Assembly (NCBI GenBank): GCA_017590115.1
Contig: JAGGNK010007448.1
Coordinates: 8,534,815 to 8,598,814, forward strand
Length of the DNA stretch: 64,000 bases
Source: Montifringilla adamsi
Lineage: Eukaryota > Chordata > Aves > Passeriformes > Passeridae
Reading direction: 5' to 3'
The translations under genes and the position numbers were made by a program. A model generated the notes under the pieces. The model searched no databases and was not told the origin of the DNA. It saw nothing but the letters and a program-made list of their open reading frames with translations. Of this stretch, positions 10,601 through 23,100 are shown piece by piece (the first letter of the stretch is position 1; every line of letters begins with the position of its first letter).

Positions 10601-13600
10601 ATTTTGAAGGTATTTAAAATCCTTGCACTGGGATGTAAAGAAAGGAAGGTGGAGCTTGGAGGAAGAGGAGCAGCTGATTGAACTGGTTCAAAAGCATGGC
10701 CTTGGTAGGTGTTTCTGTGGCTTGATCTGTAGAAGTTTAGAGGTGTCATTGAGGTTTTCCCTTCTTTTACTGCAAGCCCTGCAGGCTCTGCTTTGTACTG
10801 ATGATTGCAACTTCTTTGTATTGTGGGTATTAAGGGTTTGAGATCCATTCAGGCAGTAACTCTGTCTCTTATCCAGGGAAATGTATAACGTGTGTAGTGG
10901 CTGCATTGAAAGGCCTGTTGCTCAGTTTGTGGCACAAATAAAAATGTTCTGCACCCTCTGCATCCTTTTCAGGTCGCTGGAGTAAAATAGCTTCAGAGCT
11001 GCCCCATCGGACTGGTGCCCAGTGCCTGAGCAAGTGGAAACTCATGATTGGCTCCAAGGTATTGTGGGAATCCTGCTGGGCCACAGTCCCATCTCTTCAA
11101 TTAAGTTTCTCTAAACTAAAAGTGGAATCCTGTGAAATCAATGAAAAAATTGACACTGATTCCATACAATCAAGGTTTTTGTTGTGGATTTCAGTTTGAT
11201 TTTTTGGTGGGTAAAGCAGCCTGATATACAAATATATAGCAAATTAACTTTAGCCTGAAGGGCTGAAGTTAATTTGCTATATATTTGTATATCATCCAGA
11301 ATCCTTTCCTGTCTTGGAATGCCTGTAAGAATGGGATATATGTAGGTTTTCACGTCTGTACCTCATGAGTTGCCAGTTTTGGTTCCAGGCACTCAAGAAA
11401 TTCTGGCTGCTTAAGACCATATTAAAGATGGTCTTGTTTCCAAAATCTTGTTTCCTTTGGAAAAGGAGACTTCCTGATTTGAGAGAGTTGCAAGCCAGGG
11501 GTGAACACTGACTAAAACTTGTGTGTGCTTGTTTTGATCAAGAAGAAAAGATCTGAGGCAAGCAAACGGCGCCACGCTGAGGAGAGCTCCAGCCCTTCAG
11601 AGAGCAGCAGTGAGGAGGACATGGAGCTGGAGCTGGCAGACAGCTCAGAGGAGGAGGTGGTGACCAGCAGCACAAGAAAGAAGTTTGCAGTCCCCAGCAT
11701 TGACCTGTGGATACCAACAGGGACAGACACAGAGGAGGCAGCCAGAGAGACGTGCCAAATCCAATCCCTCCTCTCTGCTGCCAGGGCTGGCGCAGGGAGC
11801 AGCTGCAGTGACCTTCCAAGGGCAGGGTGTGATGGAGACAGAGCTGCTGACAAATCATCTGAGCTGAACACCCTGCTGATGGGCATTGGATGTCCCCACT
11901 CTACAGATGTGCTGGTGAAGAATCCAGCAGAAGTGATGGCCAAGGTGAGCTGGGATGGGAGCTTGGATCAGAAGTTAGAAGGGAAGTGCAGCTGCTGCAG
12001 TAAGGGCAGGATGTGATGAGCAGGTAACATCTTGCTGTTCATTCCCTTGTGTTGTTAAGTACAAAAATGTGAAGATAATTACCCAGCAAATTCTTGGTTT
12101 TGGGTTTTTGGTAGATTCCTCACACAAAAGCTTCTCTGAAATAGGCATTTGGTGTTGTGATGATGCACAAGGTTTAAAAGTGAAGGTCTTTGGAGTTGAT
12201 TTCATTTAATAAGATACTTTCAACAGCAGGAATGTTGAGAACTTGTACCTGCTGTGCATATCCAGAGCAAATAATTTCCTTGACTTTTCCTTGTGTGTTT
12301 TCTTGTATTCTTTCATCTTCAGGCTTCCCAGAGTGGAAAATACGTGCTGCGGGTTAGCCTGGAGGATATGAGAGCAATATTAAATAAAAACATGAGTTTC
12401 CAGAGGAAACTGGTGAGTGCCTCTTGTGTCCTGTCTACTCTTGTGATGTGAGCACTGCCAGGCTGTGCTTAGTAGGAATTTATTTTTATATAATCACAGA
12501 TATTGCACTGTAATCCCAAGAGGAAAAGCTCACAGTTTTTTGTCCTGTGATGATTTGTCCTGGGACTAATGGCAGAACCTTCCTAATGGGAACTCTTAAT
12601 TGTGTATTTTTTCATGCATGGCAATTAAAGATGCTGAGACCTCTTACCAGCCTTTTAGCCAGGCCCCCTGGAGTGGCTGCAGCATCTGGCCAGGATGATC
12701 AGAGGCTGCTGGAGTTCTCCAGTAGAGCTCAGCTCTGGAGCAGGGAGCACTGGAAAAGTCTGAACCTGGACAGGAAGCTGCTGCTGGCAGTGACCCCTTG
12801 GGTGGGCAATGTGCTGCTGCCCCGCACCCTGCAGGCTGGCAGGATGGCTTTCCAGCACACAAAAGGTACTGGGGACCCATCCTACCTTTGTCCCTACTTT
12901 CTGATGTCTTCTGAGTGAATTCCCAGCTGATTTTGATGTTGGATTTCTTTCCAGCTGCTGCTATTCACGAGAAGGTTAAGTCAGTGAGTCTCAGCAGCAC
13001 TCCCCTGTTTGTACTGCTCATTCAGGTAAGTTTTACTGTCTTAATAGCATTGCCTACTTTCAAACAGTGGGAGTCTTTATTTTTTTGCATTTGAGGCTTA
13101 AATAAATGATTTATCTTTGTTTCTTAAACAAATAATCCAATTATTGGACTAATCTGCCCTCATGATTTGCACTTAAGTCCTGCATCCAAAGTCTGGTCCT
13201 GCCAGGGCTTTTACTGTAAGTGTAAAATATCCCCAGAATCTTGCATGTGAAGCATGTCCTGTCTATCTTGCTTTGTCACTGACCCCAGCAATACATTTTT
13301 GTCCTCATTTAAATGTTAATGAAGCTCTCACCTTGCAGCTCCTCCAGATTGATACCAAAGGCTGTATGAAGATTATCAAGGAGAGGAAGCTGAGGCAGTT
13401 GGAGCTGCTTAAGGCTAATGCAAGGAGCCCTCAGCAGGTATTGTGGTTTTAAGCTGTCCCCACTGAAGTCTTGACTAAAATAAGCACTCTAATTGTGTGG
13501 TCACACAATTTATATGTGTGTTAGCTGTTTTGGTTCAGAGGCAGAATAAAGTGCTGGCTGTATGGCCATTTGTTCAGGAGGTGGCAGATGTGGGTTTGAT

Positions 13601-16600
13601 TCACATCTGTGCTGTTTTCGTCATCTTTAAATTTACCAGAAGTATAATTTAATATACTTTTTTTTTTACAGGCTTCCCAAAATACAGAGACTTCTTCAGG
13701 TACCTACCAGAACATTTATTTTTGTGATGTGCAAGAGCTTTCACATAATTCATCACTGTAACATTAATAACCAGTTTAACTGAAGGAGAGCTTTGGGGGA
13801 CAAACCTGCATTGTCATGCTCATTTTTGCTAGCTCTTGCATCTTTAAGCATGTTCCCCTTTGGTAAGGACTGGAAAAAACCCTGGAGGGCTGGGGAATCA
13901 GTGGCTCTGGACCAGTTCAGTGGGGGGTTAGGGTGCATTCCTGGCCCATCTCTGATTTCTGGGGGCAGTTTTTACCCCTTGTTCAGTTGTTGGGACATGG
14001 CTTGATTAAATCAGGTCTGTAGTGTTGTAGGAATTCTCACAAACAGGAACTTTGCCACATTCCTTGATGTTTAATGAGAAATGGCTTTTGGAAATACTGT
14101 TCATTCATTGTCGTTTTATCCTCTGCAGGCAGCTCATCCCAAGCTTGTTCTCAGAGGAATTCCCAACAGGGCATGCCAAAGAGTGCTGTCAGGAAAACTG
14201 CCTTGAAAGGAGCACGGGCCAGAGCCTCTGGTGCCTTGGAGCCAGCTGTGCAGGGGCAAAGGCAGAGGATGAAAACTGTCTCAGAATTGCTGCAGGAGAA
14301 GCGTTTGAGGCAGTCCCAGGCCAAGGCAGCCATGCAGAGGACAGTGCTGGTTGCCCCACGGGTGCTGGTTTCAGGGCCTTTGATAATCCAGCACCCAGCA
14401 CAGCAAATCATTCCCTCTGCACAACCTGCAGCAGCTGCTGGGACAGATAGCCAAGTACAGGGTTCACCAGTGCCCACAAGGACTTCTGCTGCAGGTTCTG
14501 CTTCTGCTCCTGTGCCTGAAAACCGTTCCTCAGCAGTGCCAGAAACTGGGGAGAGCCCTGGCTGCTCACAAGGGACAGATCTACAGTCAAGTAAGGAGCT
14601 AAAAAAGGAAGTTCTGGAAAGCAGCCCTGAAGGAAGGGTTTCTCCAGGTGTGAGTCCACCTGCAGCAGAGAAGGCCCCAGACCAGGGAGGGTGCAATGGT
14701 CAGGTCACAGCCAGTAGCTCAGCTTCAGCAGTGTTGCAAAACCAGGCTTTTGTCCCTCAGCAGATCAGAGTGGTGGCCCTTGGCCTGGACTCTGGCACCA
14801 AGAAATTGTCCCTTCCCACACCAGTCACCTGTGAGCTGAAGAGTAACAGGCCACAGCAGAGGCCAGTCAGACTGCAGCCTGCTCCTGTCACTCCACAGGC
14901 TGCTTCTCCCGTGATTCCCAGCAGCATCCTGCCCTTCAGGTGGGTTGTAACCCCCCAGGGTCTGCTCCCCAGCCCTGTGCAGACTGTGGTGGGTGTTCCC
15001 CAGGGAATGCCAGCTGCTCCTGGGGGAAACCAGGGTTGGACAGCTGTGACTTCCAATGGCAATGCCTCTGCTTTGGGAGGGACTCCTGTACCAGCTGAAG
15101 CAAATCTGCCTCACCCCAGCAGTGCAGAGACAAAAGGACCAAGCTCCCAGCTGGCAGGAGTTCCTTTGGGAAAGGCAGCTGACCAGAGCACAAATCTCTT
15201 ACCTGTGACCTCAGTGAGTGCTGGATGCACCACATCCAGCATTTCTGCTGTAACCCCTGCGCGTTCAGATGGCTCCTCCACGGCTCCAGACTCCTGTGCA
15301 GCTCCAGCTGCCCCTCCAGCTGCCAGCCCTGCCCTGTGTGCCGTGGTGCTGCCCCAGGCACAGCCCCCTGCCAGCACTCAGGGCTCTGGCTCCCAGCCTG
15401 TGCCCAGTCTCAGCGTGGGAAGGAGCAGTGACTCCATCACAACCAACGGATCATCCTCCAATCCAGGCAGCATCAGGAGAGGGGTTGTGCTCTGGGAAAG
15501 AGCTGCAGCTCCTCACAGCAATGTCCCAGGGAGCTCTGCTTGCTCTGGTGCCCAGGCACGGAGGAACAGACCCATTGCCTCCAAACCACCGAGCACTGAT
15601 GTCCCCCCTCAGCCGAGCACTGATGTCCCTCCGCAGCCAAGCACCTCCCGTGAACAGAAGAATCTCCTTGACTTCAGCCTGATCTCCCTGGAGGACCAGG
15701 GGCTGGTGAAGGAGTGGCTGAGTGGGAAACAAGGGGTTCAGGTGCCATCACTGCAGACCAGGCTGCCTTATCTGCCACCTTTCCTCTGCAGCATAAAAAC
15801 CCTCTCAAAGCTCCTTCTGCAGAAAACAGCTCTGGAGGAGCAAGCAGCCTCTCTCCTGCCCTCCGAGGCCAGCGGGGACGGGGACACTGGGGACGTTTTC
15901 CATGCTATTGGAGAACTGGTGCAGCAGAAACTGGGGGATAACCCTGCTTACCTCCTGCTGAAAGCCAGATTCCTGGCAGCCTTCACACTGCCAGCTGTCC
16001 TGGCAACTCTGCCTCCTCCCAGAGTGACAACAACTCTGTCAGCCATCAGGCAGCAACTTGAGGAGAGTGATGACGAGGAGTGGCAGAGTGAGAAAAAACT
16101 GTTTGAGGAAGAGAGCTGTGGGAATGAATTCACAGGAGTACAGGAGGGCTGGAGACTTGGGGATGAGCCTGGAGACAAAGATGCTGATTTACTTAATCAG
16201 GTAAAACAGATTCCAGGGGCTAAAAGTAGAAAATTACTGCTAGATAAATATTGCACTGGAATCCAGGGGGAAGCCCCCACTGTTTGGTCCTTTTGAATGA
16301 ACACAATTCTACAGCTGATGAAAGGAAAAGCTCTGCAGCTCAGCTGGGAGGATGAAATCTCATGGTTTATGTAGTACTTTAAACTTGCCATGACAGTTCC
16401 CAGAAGTGGGTATCAAAGTTCCCTTCCCCTTTCTTTTTATAATCTTCTCTTGCCTTTTTGAAATCAGGCCTTTGTTTTCATTCTGTAAACTGATGTTTTG
16501 TGCCTTCTCTGACGTTGGTAATGGAATGTTGTCCCATGCTTTGTTTTGAAGGTAAATGAAAGGTTGTTTAGAAATCTTGCTGAGCTCCCTAAATCAGGAA

Positions 16601-16781
16601 GGTGGCTGAAGGGGTTATTTGTAATTCTCGTGGTGTTGATCATCTCCTGCTTGTGTTGCAGGACATGGGGGCTGAGGAGAGCCCTGCTCAGTCTGCCTCG
16701 GTCTCCTGCACTGATGTGGCTGATGCCAGAGCTCCCCAAAGCAGGAGAAGTGCCCGCTTCAAGAAGAGGAGGAGGACATGA
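4677..16781 (+). CDS. SNAPC4: snRNA-activating protein complex subunit 4 (SNAP190)
   Basis: 22 coding exons, 1552 aa: 4677-4842, 5406-5452, 5724-5891, 6267-6392, 7059-7137, 7710-7791, 8310-8414, 8870-8942, 9205-9369, 9586-9733, 10029-10135, 10395-10489, 10610-10704, 10973-11058, 11543-11944, 12323-12412, 12631-12865, 12955-13025, 13339-13437, 13672-13699, 14129-16200 and 16662-16781. The product is the largest SNAPc subunit; SNAPc binds the PSE of snRNA promoters for Pol II and Pol III. Residues 57-95 are acidic. LPQDPETCLQMN and SVVSDRLQRLLQPKLLK match the N-terminal assembly region. Myb repeats fill about 305-514 (KEWTEEEL, KEWTKDED, KGPWTPEED, GRSDAQCRDRYL, KGRWSLEEEEQLIEL). The 2072-nt exon encodes a Ser/Pro/Ala-rich low-complexity region ending in a conserved block (LPYLPPFLCSI, NPAYLLLKARFLAAF) that corresponds to the SNAPC2-binding part of human SNAP190. 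The C-terminus is basic (KKRRRT). The start has a good Kozak context (gccgccatgt) and adds about 18 residues ahead of the human-like start. Confidence 0.95.
5014..5080. repeat. 20-bp GC-rich tandem repeat, 3.3 copies
   Basis: Units ggctgctccccggtgttcgg at 5014-5033, 5034-5053 and 5054-5073 (one t/a difference), then a partial copy. It lies in SNAPC4 intron 1, inside the promoter CpG island. The near identity of units indicates recent expansion. Confidence 0.95.
7191..7253. repeat. 21-bp AT-rich tandem repeat, 3 copies
   Basis: Units of the form attc(g/a)tataacaaatgtatat at 7191-7211, 7212-7232 and 7233-7253 lie in SNAPC4 intron 5, followed by a short (gt)n run. Units differ at only a few positions. 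Confidence 0.93.
11223..11293. repeat. Perfect 28-bp inverted repeat with 15-nt loop
   Basis: The left arm (11223-11250) starts gatatacaaatatatagc. The right arm (11266-11293) is its exact reverse complement over all 28 positions. The 15-nt loop holds an additional agcc/ggct pair. It lies in SNAPC4 intron 14, so the pre-mRNA could fold into a long hairpin. The arms are AT-rich, and no target-site duplication or transposon is recognised around them. Confidence 0.97.
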
Positions 16782-19700
16782 GAAGGAGATGTGTTAGTAG
16801 CTCCTCAGTGGTTTGTACATTTTGCTGAGAAGCTGAACCACGTTTGTCTGGTTCAGCTCAGACAGTGACTCATGGCCCCAGGAAAGGACTGAAATGATCT
16901 CTGCTCTTGTTCCCCAAGGACACAGAGTTCTGCAGTCACCATCAAGGACAGCCTAAGGCTGATAATATTTTGGGGAGAGGGAAAGTTTATGTCTCTACAA
17001 TAAAATTATATATAATTCAAACATTTATTTGGCAGCCTTTTAGTTCATGCCCTGAATCCTACTTAGTATGCACCTAATTGGTAACACTCTACAGGCTTGA
17101 GAGTGGAGTTTTTCTTGAATACTTCATCTTTGAGCAACTTGGTGGGGTTTGGGGTTTATTTCCCCTCTTTGGCTTCATTTCTGTGCAGTTATAACAGGTC
17201 ACCTTCTGCAGGGTACAAATGGGTGATGTCCTGATGCCTGCTGAGGCTTTTGGTGCACTGGATGGGATGAACATGAGCAGTGTTTGATTCACACAGTTGT
17301 CAGATGAGACTGGTCAGAGATTTTTTTTTCTTGAAAATCAATTTTAGGAACTCCAAAAGGGCAAGTTCCTATAAAAATGTGTGACTGATAGGAGCTGTTT
17401 GTGCTTTGTTACAGGGGTCACTGGAATGAGCACTGCCTTCCTGCATGGCAGGAGGAGATAATCTTTGCACTGTTCACCTTTACCACTTCCAATGCTGACT
17501 GGATGGACCTGGGGAAGAGGAAAATGCTGGAATTGATTTTCCCATCCCTCAACAAAATCTGCATCTCTAGGCAAGGTGATTTCCTTTTCCTTGCCTAAGG
17601 TCATTTCCTTGAAAATGAAGGAAACTGGCTGGAGGGAAATCTTTCAGGCACAGACTTCTGCTCTTTCAAACTCCCACTGCCATAGATTCTGAGGGGGAAT
17701 TTGGTGGAAATGTGGGGAAGCAAGCAATGGTGGTTATTTATTTCCTTCTTGTGTTGTTTATGTGAATGTTTATCCATGTTCAGAATATGTTAATTGGGTG
17801 ATTTTTAGTGCTGTGACAGTGGCTTTGCTTGGTAACTGACTGAATACTGTGGAATAAGCAGCAGATGAATTTTGTATCAAAATTGCTCTTAAGTATTTGT
17901 TGAAATACAGATGTTTTATTTTTCTCACTTAAAAATTACTGATGTGTTCTGTGTGGGTTTTATTCTTGGTAAATAGTGCTTTTAATAATGTGTGTATGAG
18001 AATGATTGCTAATGAGAAAAATGAAGTTTTCAGGCTGCATGAAAACCAGGGAAAATAGGGGGAATGAATATTCATGTGCCTAAAACTGCAGGATTGAATT
18101 AGGATTCTTCCTTGATTCTTCCACAGCCTGCCCTGTACAGACATCACAAAATCACTTAAAAAAAAACTTGTTTCTTCATTTATAACCCAGCAATTTCTGT
18201 CTCACAGAGAGGTGCAAGGTTAGCTGAGGCAAAGCTGGTAAAATCTAGAGGGAAAGTGCTATGAAAGCTTCATTCCACTGCACTGACTGAACTCCCCTGA
18301 GTGTAGTGGGGAGTTGGGAGTTTGAGCTTTTCCACGAGGGCCCTTCAGGCAGAGCTGGGAGCAGAGGGGCACTGGGTGTCAGTGTTGCTGTAATTTGGTG
18401 TCAACACTTTATGGAGCAAAAGGAATGATTGTGGAAGGCTCTCCTCTTGCAGTGTACTCTGTTTTCCATAACCCATTATAGATACCAGTTTTCCAGGAAA
18501 TTCAGCTGTGGAAAAGGAGCTGCTGCAGAGTTGTGGGTGCTGTGCCCAGGCTGTTACAGTGAGGCACTGGTGGGAAAGGTGAGCTGTGCTCTAAATGATT
18601 GTTGGCCTTTGCAAATGCTGCTGAAAAGATGCCCTTGTCATTTATTTGTGGGAAAACTGCGTAAGCAGCAGCTGGCTTTGTCCTTTTTCAGGATTAAATT
18701 GATTTGTCTCTAGAATAAAACCTCCCCAGGCTAAACTGGTCAATTGACAGACACACTGATTACCTCCAGCAAGGGCACAGCTGACACAGGTACTGCATCT
18801 TTTTTTAGTGTAAAGCTAATTTAATGACAAGAAACACAGGCTGGAAGAATCTCTGAGCATCTCTGCCCTACTCCTAATGATAACAAGGAAAAACTCTCCA
18901 TAAACTTAGAAAGCAGAACAAAGAGGGGAGTGGGAAGCTAACGGGAACATGTGTCACGCTGCCATGGCATCAGAGCCTCTGTGTTCTCCAGGCTTTTTGA
19001 AAAAACACTGAGTGAGTTCTGAGTTCAGCTCCAGGGCTGTGGGAAGTGGGGGAGGCAGGCTCAGGTCTTCTGGTGATGCTCAGCATCATCACAATAGCAT
19101 TGTCACATAACCCAGCTGCTTGCTGGGCTGCTCGTTTATTGCTGCCATGGCCACAGCCTGTCATTTGGGAATCATGGGTGATGTTCCTTGCTTTGCCAGG
19201 ACTTGATTCCCTTTCCCTTTCTTGTCATAATTATGCTGGAAGCTTGAGGACATCCAAAATTAGAGGCATCAGTATAGAAATCACCCTTTTCAGCTGAAGA
19301 GACCTGTATCTAAACTGAGAGTGAGTTCTTGCTGCCACCTGTTTTCCTGGAGGAGGATGTTAACAGCTGGAAAGCCTTTGAAGAGCCTCTTCTAATTTTG
19401 TATCTTGTTTTGTCCCCTGAAATCAGCTGCACACACCTATGGCTGTGACTTTCATTCCTTTTAGTCTTTCTGACCCACTGCACAAGGAGACTTTCTGGAC
19501 CCCAGCAGGTCCTTCAGTGGGACAGATTAGAGAACAAAACCAGAATTAATCTAAAATCACTGCTTATGTGTTGATGCTGACTCACGATGCCACTACCATC
19601 TTTCTCCTCCCCCATCAGCCATTCTGGCTTCTGCTTTATTTATCTGTCGTCTTCTTTTCCTTCCCTTTCCTGTCTCAGGGTATAGCTGAGTAGTTTCCCC

Positions 19701-20134
19701 TTTTTTCTCAAACCAGTTTTGTTCCTGGAGTTATCTTTTCTCTAGTCAGAATACAGAGGGAGGCTGCACCCAAGACAGGTTTTCTCAGAGCCAGGACACA
19801 GCGGAGAATCAAGGAATCTTTTGTGACTGCAGAGGTGAAGGTTGGTGATACAGAATGGCTGATATTAACAGGGAATAAAAGTTTATTTCACAGCTCTGAG
19901 GTGAAGTGTCAGCTCCTGTGGGTGTTAGATTTGGTGTCTGCGTGGTCAGACAACACAAGGATCTCACATGCTGGGAGGTGGAGTAGGAAGAGTTGCTCGT
20001 AAAGCAGAGGCAACAGCTGATTAGGGCACTTCTGCATTCTCACTCTTGACGTCCTTGGTCTCACCACCACTGCCCCACTGCTCCGAGAGCCTCAGGGGCT
20101 GCTTGTTTGGTTTTTTGGTGGTTTTTTTTTCCAG
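16782..20134. other. SNAPC4 3' UTR and SNAPC4-CARD9 intergenic region
   Basis: The SNAPC4 3' UTR runs to the polyadenylation signal near 17000. From there to 20134 no coding exon, RNA gene or clear mobile element is recognised. The region must contain the CARD9 promoter and any noncoding first exon, because the first CARD9 coding exon begins at a splice acceptor. A TGACTCA AP-1-type site near 19578 and a TTCC-rich tract (19650-19675) are possible myeloid elements, but such short motifs occur often by chance. Confidence 0.6.
16999..17004 (+). terminator. SNAPC4 polyadenylation signal (AATAAA)
   Basis: A canonical AATAAA lies 218 nt after the SNAPC4 stop codon, the first such hexamer downstream, in a local drop in GC content. 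Confidence 0.8.
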
Positions 20135-20173
20135 ACAGGACAGTACTCCTCACTGATTCCCCTCACTGCTGAC

Positions 20174-23100
20174 ATGCTGGAAGAGGATAACGATGAGATC
20201 TGTTGGAATAACCTGGAGAATTTCCGTGTGAAGCTGATCTCAGTGATTGACCCGTCCCGGATCACCCCTTACCTGCGCCAGTGCAAAGTGCTCAGCCCTG
20301 ATGATGAGGAGCAGGTTCTCAACGACCCCAGCCTGGTCATGCGCAAGCGGAAGGCAGGTGGGAGCACTTCAAATCCTTCTGTGGAGTTTCCAGGCCATTG
20401 GTTTGGGATTGTCTGGGGGGTCAGACACTGGAAGGGCTGCCCAGGGAGGTGCTGGTGTTTCCCTCCCTGGAGGTGTTTAAACAAAGCCTGGATGTGGCAC
20501 TTGGTGCCATGGTCTGGTTGACAAGATGGTTCAGTCATAGGATGGACTTAATGATTCCAGAGGTCTTTTTCCAACCTAATTTATTCTGTGATTGGATCCC
20601 AGGGACTTTTGTATGTGGAGGAAGTGAGGCCATTTTTTCTTATGTTAAGAACAGGTGAAGAGAGAAATAACTGAATAGAATATCCTGTTGCCATGATTTC
20701 AGGTGTTCTCCTGGACATTCTTCAGCGAACAGGACACAAGGGCTTTGAGGCATTTATGGAGAGTCTTGAGCTTTATTATCCCCAGCTGTATAAGAAAATA
20801 ACTGGCAAAGAGCCCAGCAGGGTTTTCTCCATGATTATAGGTAATGTTTGTGTTCTCAACAACAACAGCTCTTCCTTTGGTGCTGCTGAGCAGAGTCAGG
20901 AGCATTCCCTGCCTTGCTCCATGCGTGCTTTGGAAGGGTTCTGGGAAGAACAGCCCTGGTGTCACAGGCTGCACTGGGGAGGGGGAGGAGGAAGCAGAAG
21001 GATTAATTCTTCCCTCTGCCTCTTGTGTCAGTGACTCTGCGGTGCAGGAAGGCACAGAGCAGAGAGGCACGGTGGGGATAATTTGGTCACACACCATCAG
21101 CGTTGTCTGCAGTGATATGGAGGGGAAGCTGAGCTCTGGGTGTGCCTTGGCAGCAGCCAGGACAGCAGAGAGTGACCCCAGCCCCCCAAACAGACACGGC
21201 TGGCGAGTCTGGCCTGAGCCAGGTGCTGATGAACGAGATCATGAAGCTGCAGAGCGCGGTGCAGGAGGAGCGGCGCAAGGCGCAGGAGCTGGCGGTGTGG
21301 CTGCACTCCAAGGAGGACACCCTCAGGGAGATGTGGGTCAGGGACAGCCTGCTCCGCAAGCACCAGGAGCGCGCCCAGAGGATGAAGGAGGAGAGGGACA
21401 GCCTGAGCAAGGAGCTGCGCAAGTGCAAGGACGAGAACTACAGCCTGGCCCTGAGCTACGCCAAGCAGAGCGAGGAGAAGAGCGCGGCCCTCATGAAGAA
21501 CAGGGACCTGCTGCTAGAGGTCAGTCACAGTTTCTCCAGCTTCTCCTCCTTACCTGACCCTGGAAAGCAGGGCTGAGCGCCTTGTCTTTGCCAAGGATGC
21601 TCCAGTCCAGCATGAAGCACTGAGCATCTTCTCTAGCATGTGTCTTTGTGGTCTCTAGCTCAGCCCTGTAGGCCTGAATTTTACAAGTTGTGCTGTGAAT
21701 AATGACCAAACTTGCCCTCACTCAAGGCTGCTCTCACAAAGGCAGCACAGGAACATGTACCTGTTAGCACACAGGCAGGACTCTGGCTCCAGGGCACAAA
21801 ACTTCCTGAGGAAAACAGCTGGGGAGAAACTTGGCCTGTATTTGGCTGGGGAACAGAGAACTGGTTTTGCAGGCCAGAGCTTTCTGCTTTCTCCTGCTGA
21901 GCTCTGAACCTTCTCATAGATTGACCAGCTGAAGCACAGCCTCATGAAGGCGGAGGATGACTGCAAGCTGGAGAGGAAGCACACCATGAAGCTGAAACAC
22001 GCCATAGAGCAGCGCCCCAGCCACGAGGTGGTGTGGGAGATCCAGCAGGAGAAGGAGCTGCTCTTGGCCAAGAACCAGGAGCTGGAAAACACTCTCCAGG
22101 TTGGTGGGGTGGTTGAGTATGGACTCAAGGGATTATTGGTAGCAGCCAGGGCAGCAATGCTGCAGTAAGATTGTGAGCATCAGTTGTTGCCCAAGAGCCC
22201 TGAGGGAAGAGAGCTGATATAGAGTTAGATGGTGGTCCTGTCTCACTTCTGCCTTTGTCCTGCAGGTTGCCAGGGAGCAGAACTTGGAGAAGAGCTTCTC
22301 CAAGGAAACCCTGGAGAATGACTGCAGCCAGACTGTGGCAGAACGGCGGGAGCTGGTGAACACCATTTACAGCCTGCGCAAGGAGCTGCGCCGGGCCAAG
22401 GTGCTCCAGGACAAAGTAGGTGCTGCTGCTCCAGTCCCTGCTGAGGCTCACGGATCAGACAGGCAGGTGAAGCACCTGCAGTGTCCTGCCTGTGGAGCAG
22501 CTGCTCAGGAGCAGTCCCTGCTGCTCCTGCTGTAGTACCTGTATTTCAGCACTGTGTGTGTGGCAGCTGACACCCCAGGGAGCTGTGGCCAGAGCAATCT
22601 GAGGCACAGAGCAGGAGTGGGGACAGTCTGGCTCAGGCTCTGCCCACAGGCAGGTGCTTTTGACCTTGTCTTGGCAGTTTGCAGAGGAAAAAGAGGTGCT
22701 GGAGCTACAGTGCACATGTCTGAGGAAGGACTCCCAGATGTACAAAAAAAGGATTGAAGCTGTCCTGCAGCAGATGGAGGAAGTGGCTTCGGAGAGAGAC
22801 CAGGTGATCAAATATTCCTCACTGATTTTTGGGCAGACAGTGCCAGCCTGTGCGTGCTGTTGTGTGAATGATGTGCTGTCCCTCTGCCCAGGCTCTCCTG
22901 ACCCGAGAGCAGTTCCACATGCAGTATTGCAAGAACCTGCTGGAGAGAGACGCCTACCGCAAGCAGGTCCGGGAGCTGGGGGAGAGATGTGATGAGATGC
23001 AGCTGCAGCTCTTCCAGAAGGAGAGCCAGCTCCTGGCCACTGAGGCCAAGCTGAAAAGGCTGCAGCTGGAGCTGCCCACTCTGGTATGACTCTCCTCCCC

